Made by a program: the position numbers and the translations under genes. The notes beneath the pieces were generated by a model. It was not told where the DNA came from. It saw nothing but the letters and a program-made list of their open reading frames with translations, and made no database searches. A stretch of DNA of 6,637 nt from Candidatus Omnitrophota bacterium (lineage in GTDB: Bacteria > Omnitrophota > Gorgyraeia > Gygaellales > Profunditerraquicolaceae). Positions 1-4,742 of the stretch are shown in pieces. How positions within the stretch are numbered: position 1 is the stretch's first letter; each line of letters opens with the position of its first letter. The stretch is from NCBI GenBank assembly GCA_016867175.1, contig VGKF01000050.1, positions 1 through 6,637 of the forward strand, read 5' to 3'.

Positions 1-336
1 AGGCGCGACGCCAAGTATCTTTCTTTATCCTGCCGCATCGCCGCGGAGCTGGGAGCGCATATCGTCAAGACCTATTACTGCGAAGATTTTGAAAAGGTAG
101 TCGAGTCCTGCCCTGTGCCGGTAGTGATTGCCGGAGGCCCGAAGCTAAAAGATGAGCTGGACGTATTTCAGATGGCCCATGACGCTATTTCTAAGGGCGC
201 CAAAGGCGTGGATATGGGAAGAAATATCTGGCAGTCCAGATGGCCGGTCGCAGTTATCTCTGCCATAAAAAGCATAGTGCATGAAAAGGCAAGCGTAGAT
301 AAGGCCACAAAGTTATTCGAGGAGCTTAAAAAGTAA
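1..336 (+). CDS. DhnA/LsrF-type class I aldolase, 3' end (partial)
   Basis: Only the last 111 codons are present; the gene enters from the left in frame 1. The family forms a Schiff base between a lysine and a ketose-type substrate in a TIM barrel. Members include archaeal-type fructose-bisphosphate aldolase, the ADH synthase of the alternative aromatic pathway, and LsrF of AI-2 breakdown. Visible residues include the strand HIVKTYY, whose lysine (visible residue 23) fits the Schiff-base position, then PVVIAGGPK, a phosphate-binding glycine segment, and GVDMGRNIWQS near the end, a hallmark of LsrF/DhnA proteins. The terminal helix also matches the family ending. The exact substrate cannot be decided from this fragment. 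The GTG at 115 is internal, because the frame is open and homologous well upstream of it. The next gene starts 13 nt after the stop, suggesting an operon. This is a cytoplasmic enzyme. Confidence 0.85.
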   Translation, partial: RRDAKYLSLSCRIAAELGAHIVKTYYCEDFEKVVESCPVPVVIAGGPKLKDELDVFQMAHDAISKGAKGVDMGRNIWQSRWPVAVISAIKSIVHEKASVDKATKLFEELKK

Positions 337-349
337 GGCCCGCATAAAT

Positions 350-1861
350 ATGTTTCCCAGGAAGAATCTCCTTATATTCTTATGTATCTTTGCAGGCACG
401 CTATATTCCTGTAGATTGGCTTATCCCGCCGGCCTGCGTAAACTCACTGTATTTTATTCTACTACTTGCCATAAATGCCTGAGTATTAATCAGGATTTAA
501 TGCCGCAGATAGAGGAAAAATTTAAAGATAGCATTGAAATAGATTACCGCGATATAGCCGAGCTTGAAAATTATAAGCTGCTCTTGGGTCTAGAAGCCAA
601 ATACGGGGTAAATATAAAAAATACCCTGCCGGTTTTTTATATGGAAGACAGTTTTTTAAACGGGGAAGGCCAGCTTTCTAATAAGCTAGAATGGTTTATC
701 AGCGAGGCCTTAAAGAACCCTCCTCCAAATAAAGAAGAGCTACCCAGGATAGACCTGGTTTCACGTTTCAATAATTTTAGGCCCCTGGCAATAGCCGGCG
801 CAGGCCTAATTGACGGGATCAACCCTTGTGCCTTTACCGTAATAGTTTTTTTCATCTCCTTTCTGGCCTTACAAAGATACAAAAAGAGAGAGATCGCCCT
901 GGTAGGCCTGGCCTTTATACTCTCCGTCTTTCTTACTTATATTTTGATTGGTCTTGGTTTATTCGGTTTTCTATATCGGCTCAAGGGGTTCTTATTAGTC
1001 TCGCGCATTATCAATCTAGGGATTGGTTTACTTTGTTTTGTTTTAGCAGGGCTTGCCCTATACGATTTATTTAAATTTATAAAGACTAAAAGCACGGAAG
1101 AGCTCACCCTGCAGCTTCCGGAGTCCTTAAAGAACCGCATACACGCGATAATAGGGCTGCATTACAGAAAGAGCAAGTTAGGCGATAGCGAAAGCGGGAA
1201 AAGGAGCGCCATAGGTTTATTGGTCAGCGCTCTTATAACAGGGTTTCTGGTTTCGATAATAGAGGCAGTCTGCACCGGACAGGTGTATCTGCCTACTTTA
1301 GTTTTTATCCTTAAGACTACGCCTTTAAAATTACGGGCAGCCGGTTATATCCTGCTCTATAATATCATGTTTATCCTGCCGCTTTTTATAATATTTCTTT
1401 TTGCCTTATGGGGGGTAACTTCCGAGCAATTCGCAAAGGTGATGAAAAAACACCTGGCTGCCATTAAAATCATTATGGCGATTCTGTTTTTTGGCCTGGG
1501 CTTGACCCTGGTATATTCTCAGGCGCCCGAACCGCTGCGGCAGTCGCAGCCTAGCCAAGAGAGCGAGGAATGGGATTTTGGCCAAGTGAAGGAGGGAGAG
1601 CTTGTCAGGCACACATTCTTATTAAGGAATAAATCTAGAAGCATCTTGAATATAAAACAGGTGAGCACCTCCTGCGGCTGTACACTCTCTAAGGTGAAGA
1701 AAAACGTCCTTGCGCCAGGTGAAGTTACCCCAATAGAGGTGGCCTTTGACAGTAAAGGCTATTCCGGCCAGATCAAGCAATACGTATACGCGCATACGGA
1801 TAGCCTTGACAATCCGGTTATTAGATTTATAATGAAAGGCAATGTGCTTAAAGGAGGCTGA
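350..1861 (+). CDS. Thioredoxin-like / CcdA-DsbD-like channel / DUF1573 fusion protein
   Basis: 503 aa inner-membrane protein, predicted to carry reducing equivalents across the membrane. Residues 1-27 form a signal peptide or anchor; a Cys at 21 after LYS is only a weak lipobox. Residues 30-121 look like a thioredoxin fold with CHKC at 40-43 and a cis-Pro-like TLPVF near 92-96. Residues 145-390 carry about six hydrophobic helices typical of CcdA/DsbD transmembrane domains, with GINPC (Cys160) in the first and EAVCTG (Cys308) in the fourth, the expected buried redox pair. Residues 407-500 are a DUF1573 domain, with WDFG, an STSCGCT core (Cys442 and Cys444) and an APGE turn. DsbD usually has its thioredoxin domain at the C terminus, so both the order and the DUF1573 tail are unusual. 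The start is supported by the signal sequence; its ribosome site is weak. The natural substrate is unknown. HtpX follows after 5 nt. Confidence 0.82.
   Translation: MFPRKNLLIFLCIFAGTLYSCRLAYPAGLRKLTVFYSTTCHKCLSINQDLMPQIEEKFKDSIEIDYRDIAELENYKLLLGLEAKYGVNIKNTLPVFYMEDSFLNGEGQLSNKLEWFISEALKNPPPNKEELPRIDLVSRFNNFRPLAIAGAGLIDGINPCAFTVIVFFISFLALQRYKKREIALVGLAFILSVFLTYILIGLGLFGFLYRLKGFLLVSRIINLGIGLLCFVLAGLALYDLFKFIKTKSTEELTLQLPESLKNRIHAIIGLHYRKSKLGDSESGKRSAIGLLVSALITGFLVSIIEAVCTGQVYLPTLVFILKTTPLKLRAAGYILLYNIMFILPLFIIFLFALWGVTSEQFAKVMKKHLAAIKIIMAILFFGLGLTLVYSQAPEPLRQSQPSQESEEWDFGQVKEGELVRHTFLLRNKSRSILNIKQVSTSCGCTLSKVKKNVLAPGEVTPIEVAFDSKGYSGQIKQYVYAHTDSLDNPVIRFIMKGNVLKGG
1851..1857 (+). promoter_or_regulatory. 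Shine-Dalgarno AAGGAGG for the HtpX gene
   Basis: A near-perfect AAGGAGG lies inside the last codons of the upstream gene, 9 nt before the ATG at 1867. It fixes that start over the in-frame ATG at 1888 and supports translation within one polycistronic message. Confidence 0.8.
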
Positions 1862-1866
1862 TTAAG

Positions 1867-2832
1867 ATGTGGGGCTTAAGATTAAGGATGTGGCTTTTAT
1901 TGACCGTACTCTTCGGGTTTATCTATGCGGTGCTGGTGGTTTTGGGCCGCAGTTTCCTGCGTATAGATAATTTCAATTTCTACCTGGTTATTTCCGTAGT
2001 ATTGATGTTCGTGCAATATATGATCGGGCCTAAGATTGTAGAGTGGACCATGCGCGTTAAATATGTCTCGCGCCAGGAATACCCCGAGCTATACAGCATG
2101 GTAGAGGAGCTTTCCCGGAAGGCTAAGATCCCCGTTCCCAGGATAGGCGTAGCCCAGATAGATATCCCTAATGCCTTTGCCTTCGGCAGAAGCTTAAAAG
2201 ACGGCCGCGTCTGTGTTACCGGCGGGGTCCTTAGGCTTTTAGATAAAAATGAGCTTAAGGCGGTATTGGGCCATGAATTGAGCCACCTTAAGAATCGCGA
2301 TGTGTTGACCATTACCCTGCTTTCGGTTATACCGATGATAATGTACAGGATCGCCTGGAGCTATTTATTTTACGGACGCAGCCGCAACAACGAAAGGGGC
2401 GGAAACACAGTTTTACTGGGGATAGCCGCTTTTATTTTTTATTTCCTCACCAATCTTTTGGTGCTTTATGCCTCCCGTATCAGGGAGTATTTTGCGGATA
2501 AAGGCTCAATACTTTTAGGTAACAGCCCTTCTGCCTTAGCCTCAAGCCTTTATAAGCTAGTCTATGGCTCAGCTCGCACAGATAAAGAGTCGCTAAAAGA
2601 GGTAGAAGGCCTAAAGGCCTTCTTCGTCAATGATCCCTCCCAGGCTTTTAATGAAATTAAGGAGCTGCGCCAGCTTGACTTGGATAAGAGCGGGACCATT
2701 GATATTTCTGAGCTTGAGAATTTAAGAAATAAGAAGATACGTTTAGGCCTAGGCGATAAGCTTATGGAGATGCTTAGTACCCACCCTAATATGCTCAAGC
2801 GTATCAAGCGGCTCTCGCAATATCAGGCCTAG
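1867..2832 (+). CDS. htpX: HtpX-type M48 membrane zinc metalloprotease with EF-hand
   Basis: 321 aa, somewhat longer than classical HtpX (about 285-300). The family degrades misfolded or damaged membrane proteins, with the active site on the cytoplasmic side. Two hydrophobic segments at about 8-30 and 37-54 precede the catalytic domain. The zinc motif is HELSH (His136, Glu137, His140) in GHELSHLKNRD. The third ligand is probably Glu207 in SRIREYFAD. Further membrane segments span about 147-168 and 181-203. The family's terminal STHPNMLKRIKRL block is present at 304-316. Between the third ligand and that block, residues 271-282 read DLDKSGTIDISE, a full 12-residue EF-hand loop with acidic or polar groups at 1, 3, 5, 9 and 12 and Gly at 6. 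Calcium control of the protease is therefore possible but inferred. The gene follows the redox/DUF1573 gene by 5 nt, so the two may act together in envelope quality control. Confidence 0.9.
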   Translation: MWGLRLRMWLLLTVLFGFIYAVLVVLGRSFLRIDNFNFYLVISVVLMFVQYMIGPKIVEWTMRVKYVSRQEYPELYSMVEELSRKAKIPVPRIGVAQIDIPNAFAFGRSLKDGRVCVTGGVLRLLDKNELKAVLGHELSHLKNRDVLTITLLSVIPMIMYRIAWSYLFYGRSRNNERGGNTVLLGIAAFIFYFLTNLLVLYASRIREYFADKGSILLGNSPSALASSLYKLVYGSARTDKESLKEVEGLKAFFVNDPSQAFNEIKELRQLDLDKSGTIDISELENLRNKKIRLGLGDKLMEMLSTHPNMLKRIKRLSQYQA

Positions 2833-2879
2833 TAAATACTAATCCTTGGGCTTTCCTTTTTTCTCCTGCCAATTGAAGA

Positions 2880-2907
2880 TTGAAAAGATCCCTGCGTGTG
2901 TTATAAT
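2880..2907 (+). promoter_or_regulatory. Strong sigma70-type promoter, likely for tRNA-Pro
   Basis: TTGAAA (2880-2885) and a perfect TATAAT (2902-2907) are separated by 16 nt, with TG one base before the -10 box (extended -10). It sits 47 bp past the htpX stop. Transcription would begin near 2914 and run through the 11-bp repeat and inverted repeat into tRNA-Pro, and perhaps on to tRNA-Arg and the AsmA-like gene. A near-identical element precedes the PilZ-PilT gene. Confidence 0.7.
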
Positions 2908-2915
2908 TAGAGAAA

Positions 2916-2937
2916 TTAGAAGGTACTTAGAAGGTAC
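2916..2937. repeat. Tandem 11-bp direct repeat
   Basis: TTAGAAGGTAC occurs twice head to tail (2916-2926, 2927-2937). A third partial copy, TAAGGTAC, lies at 2948-2955 and forms the start of the following inverted repeat. The block begins right at the expected transcription start. It could be an operator or a duplication scar; no function is evident. Confidence 0.7.
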
Positions 2938-2950
2938 CAAATATTCGTAA

Positions 2951-2995
2951 GGTACTCAATACTCGCCATTTCAGATAGCTGGAGTATTGAGTACC
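2951..2995. repeat. Perfect 14-bp inverted repeat upstream of tRNA-Pro
   Basis: GGTACTCAATACTC (2951-2964) and its exact complement GAGTATTGAGTACC (2982-2995) are separated by 17 nt. As RNA it would form a hairpin about 30 nt before the tRNA. Only GTTTT follows it, so it is a poor intrinsic terminator; a processing signal or mobile-element remnant is as likely. Confidence 0.75.
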
Positions 2996-3026
2996 GTTTT
3001 GCTCGCGATAATAAAATATTGCAAAA

Positions 3027-3101
3027 CGGGGCGTGGCTCAGCTTGGCTAGAGCGCTTGCTTTGGGAGCAAGAGGTCACAGGTTCAAATCCTGTCGCCCCG
3101 A
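3027..3101 (+). tRNA. tRNA-Pro (TGG)
   Basis: A complete cloverleaf. The acceptor pairs CGGGGCG with CGCCCCG (7 bp, with the C1-G72 pair typical of bacterial tRNA-Pro). The D arm is GCTC/GAGC. The anticodon arm is CTTGC-TTTGGGA-GCAAG with anticodon TGG, reading CCA. The T arm is ACAGG-TTCAAAT-CCTGT with a canonical T-loop. The discriminator is A at 3101. CCA is not encoded, so it must be added after transcription. Confidence 0.95.
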
Positions 3102-3129
3102 CTCGCCTTAAGTTAGAGATAGGCGAGTC
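3100..3129. repeat. 8-bp hairpin at the tRNA-Pro 3' end
   Basis: GACTCGCC (3100-3107) pairs with GGCGAGTC (3122-3129) over a 14-nt loop. The first two bases are the last paired base and the discriminator of tRNA-Pro, so this stem competes with the mature 3' end and may influence trailer processing. Confidence 0.55.
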
Positions 3130-3156
3130 GGTATCCTCACCGAAGGTAAGGATACC
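3130..3156. repeat. 12-bp hairpin with GAA triloop
   Basis: GGTATCCTCACC, loop GAA, GGTAAGGATACC: 11 of 12 positions pair, with one C·A mismatch. It abuts the previous hairpin directly. No T-run follows, so it is not a standard intrinsic terminator. The C-GAA-G tip is shared with other hairpins in the window. Confidence 0.65.
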
Positions 3157-3170
3157 TAACAAATATCAAT

Positions 3171-3412
3171 GCGCCTGTAGCTTACATGAGCAGACGCTTT
3201 ATGGAGCGAAGCGACATAAAGCGTAAGGCCGCAGGCCGTCTGCGAATGTAATACCACGCCCCGCAGGGGCGGGGTATCTTGACAATTTAATGCGCCTGTA
3301 GCTTACATGAGCAGACGCTTTATGGAGCGAAGCGACATAAAGCGTAAGGCCGCAGGCCGTCTGCGAATGTAATACCACGCCCCGCAGGGGCGGGGTATCT
3401 TGACAATTTAAT
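3171..3412. repeat. Two identical tandem 121-bp structured repeats carrying a tRNA-Arg 5' end
   Basis: Copies at 3171-3291 and 3292-3412 appear identical throughout. Each starts with GCGCCTGTAGCT, the first 12 nt of the tRNA-Arg that follows at 3413, so 12-bp direct repeats (15 bp counting the preceding AAT) flank each body. In copy 1, TTACAT-GA-GCAGACG (3182-3196) pairs with CGTCTGC-GA-ATGTAA (3237-3251), a 13-pair helix broken by a tandem GA/GA mismatch. Inside it, CTTTATG-GA-GC, loop GAA, GC-GA-CATAAAG (3197-3221) repeats the same design, followed by GGCC-GCA-GGCC (3227-3237), which shares one base with the outer stem. A last hairpin spans 3251-3277 with a GCA triloop and one A·G mismatch. 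No protein is encoded. It could be a tRNA-associated mobile palindromic element, a small RNA or an expanded tRNA leader. Confidence 0.85.
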
Positions 3413-3489
3413 GCGCCTGTAGCTCAAATGGATAGAGCAACTGCCTTCTAAGCAGTAGGTTGGCCGTCCGATTCGGCCCAGGCGCACCA
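3413..3489 (+). tRNA. tRNA-Arg (TCT), CCA encoded
   Basis: A full cloverleaf. The acceptor is GCGCCTG/CAGGCGC (7 bp) and the D arm GCTC/GAGC. The anticodon arm is ACTGC-CTTCTAA-GCAGT, giving anticodon TCT for AGA codons. The T stem is GGCCG/CGGCC. The discriminator A and CCA are encoded at 3486-3489, unlike the other two tRNAs here. The T-loop reads TCCGATT, so position 55, normally T (pseudouridine), is C. Its 5' twelve bases are repeated in both 121-bp units upstream. An AsmA-like gene starts 11 nt later. Confidence 0.92.
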
Positions 3490-3500
3490 GTTATTTTAAT

Positions 3501-4667
3501 ATGAAACTCCGGATAAAAATCTTAGTAATATCTGCAATAATATTTGCCCTGCTCTTCAGCGCCGCTTATTTATTTATCATTTTTAAGGGCAGAGCGCTTC
3601 TTATGGCAAGCCTGAGTGAGCTAACCCAGAAGAAAGTCACTGTCGGCTCTTTCAATCTTGCCCCTCCTTTTAAATTAGAGATAAAAAACCTCGATATCGA
3701 AGGCCTGGCAAAGGCCGATTATATATCTGTGGCCCCAAGCGTCATCGGTTTTATCCTGGGCAGGACCGCTTTAAATGAGGTTATTGCCTTAAAGCCGGAG
3801 TTAACCTACGAAAGGTTCCCCCCTAAGCCAGACCAGGCAATTGGCGCGTCTTCAGGCAGCGCCCAGGCAAAGAAAACCCCTTCCGTAGTAAAAAACCTGA
3901 TCATCAAGCGTGTTATTATAAAAAACGGCAGGCTGAATTTTGTCGACCGCACTATCGGCAGCGAGGGGATTAAAATTACCTTTAAGGATATAGACTTTAC
4001 CTTGAATAACGCCTATCTCTTTCCGCGTTCGGTGATTACTAATTTTGATTTAAAGGGCAGGATCCCCTGGCAGGATGGCCAGGAAGAAGGAAAGATTTCT
4101 TTTTCGGGCTGGCTTAATTTGTTCAAACAGGATATAAAGGCAGTCCTTAAGATCGAGGATATTGACGGCGTTTATCTCTATCCTTATTATTCAAGCTGGA
4201 TGGACATGGGGAAGGCGCGTATTGAAAAAGCAAAACTTAATTTTAAAAGCGATATCGAAGGCGTAGATAATAACCTGGTTGCCAAGTGTCGCCTGGAGCT
4301 GACTGATATCGTGCGCAAGCCCCGGTCAGCCGAAGAGTCCGAAGATAAAGCAGAGAGGATTGCCAGCGCCGTGCTTGATATCTTCCGCGCGCTTAATCAG
4401 GGGAAGATCGTGCTGAATTTCAATATCAGGACCAAGATGGACAGGCCGGAATTTGGTTTTGCCAATATCAAGATGGCGGTAGAGGACAAAATCTCAAAGG
4501 CCAGAGGTTCGGGCGTTATAAGCGCGCAGGATATTATCTCCTTTCCGGCTAAATTAATGCAGGGCATATTTAAAGGCGCAACCGATATCTCAAAAGGCCT
4601 TTTTGACGGAGCCTCCGCCTTAGGCAAAGAACTGCAAAAGACAGCAGAAGAAACTTTTCGCCGGTAA
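3501..4667 (+). CDS. AsmA-like / DUF748-type membrane-anchored protein
   Basis: 388 aa with one N-terminal membrane segment (about 7-28) and the rest predicted outside the cytoplasm. After the anchor come features usual for AsmA/DUF748-type proteins: a short helix, then KVTVGSFNLAPPFKLEIKNL (45-64), a beta-strand pattern of alternating hydrophobic residues, a linker rich in Ala, Ser and Pro (108-128), and a second strand block beginning KNGRLNFVDR (141-150). The C terminus (about 340-388) is an amphipathic Lys-rich helix. The family is linked to outer-membrane biogenesis and lipid transport, but this protein is short and its role is inferred only from resemblance. The ATG at 3501 is favoured by the signal-anchor. 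No Shine-Dalgarno can be seen in the 11 nt between tRNA-Arg and the start, which suggests the message leader is created by tRNA 3' processing. Confidence 0.65.
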   Translation: MKLRIKILVISAIIFALLFSAAYLFIIFKGRALLMASLSELTQKKVTVGSFNLAPPFKLEIKNLDIEGLAKADYISVAPSVIGFILGRTALNEVIALKPELTYERFPPKPDQAIGASSGSAQAKKTPSVVKNLIIKRVIIKNGRLNFVDRTIGSEGIKITFKDIDFTLNNAYLFPRSVITNFDLKGRIPWQDGQEEGKISFSGWLNLFKQDIKAVLKIEDIDGVYLYPYYSSWMDMGKARIEKAKLNFKSDIEGVDNNLVAKCRLELTDIVRKPRSAEESEDKAERIASAVLDIFRALNQGKIVLNFNIRTKMDRPEFGFANIKMAVEDKISKARGSGVISAQDIISFPAKLMQGIFKGATDISKGLFDGASALGKELQKTAEETFRR

Positions 4668-4669
4668 TC

Positions 4670-4687
4670 CAGGCCCTAAAGCGCCTG
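4670..4687 (+). terminator. Weak hairpin after the AsmA-like gene
   Basis: CAGGC (4670-4674) pairs with GCCTG (4683-4687) over an 8-nt loop and is followed by ATTTGTATT. The short stem and interrupted T-run make it at best a weak intrinsic terminator just before the next promoter. Confidence 0.3.
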
Positions 4688-4694
4688 ATTTGTA

Positions 4695-4722
4695 TTGAAA
4701 AGCAGGATAAAACAGATATAAT
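4695..4722 (+). promoter_or_regulatory. Sigma70-type promoter for the PilZ-PilT gene
   Basis: TTGAAA (4695-4700), 16 nt, then a perfect TATAAT (4717-4722). Initiation would be near 4729, immediately before the Shine-Dalgarno, giving a leader of roughly 14 nt. The box sequences and spacing equal those of the promoter at 2880-2907, but without the extended -10. Confidence 0.65.
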
Positions 4723-4730
4723 TATTTATC

Positions 4731-4735
4731 AGGAG
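4731..4735 (+). promoter_or_regulatory. Shine-Dalgarno AGGAG for the PilZ-PilT gene
   Basis: AGGAG followed by an A-rich spacer of 7 nt before ATG 4743. It supports this start, rather than the ATG three codons later. Confidence 0.75.
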
Positions 4736-4742
4736 AAAAAAG

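Noticed and set aside
1980..2312. 110-codon minus-strand reading frame
   Set aside because: Shadow of the htpX catalytic region, with no ribosome site or homology that I recognise.
2851..2866. T-rich tract after htpX as an intrinsic terminator
   Set aside because: No stable stem precedes it, so it lacks half of the signal.
2971..3162. 63-codon minus-strand reading frame across tRNA-Pro
   Set aside because: Its GATGFEPVTSCSQSKRSSQ segment is the well-known false protein produced by translating the antisense of a tRNA gene.
2987..3226. 79-codon plus-strand reading frame
   Set aside because: It spans tRNA-Pro, two hairpins and part of the first 121-bp unit; its product is the familiar sense-strand tRNA artefact (EQEVTGSNPVAPT).
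3279..3405. TTGACA at the end of each 121-bp unit (3279-3284, 3400-3405) as a -35 box for what follows
   Set aside because: No acceptable -10 occurs at 16-18 nt; that position falls inside the tRNA or its copied 5' end. Kept only as a curiosity of the repeat.
3171..3412. CRISPR array or integron attC cassette
   Set aside because: Only two adjacent copies with no spacers between them, and no attC core sites; the tRNA-like ends argue for something else.
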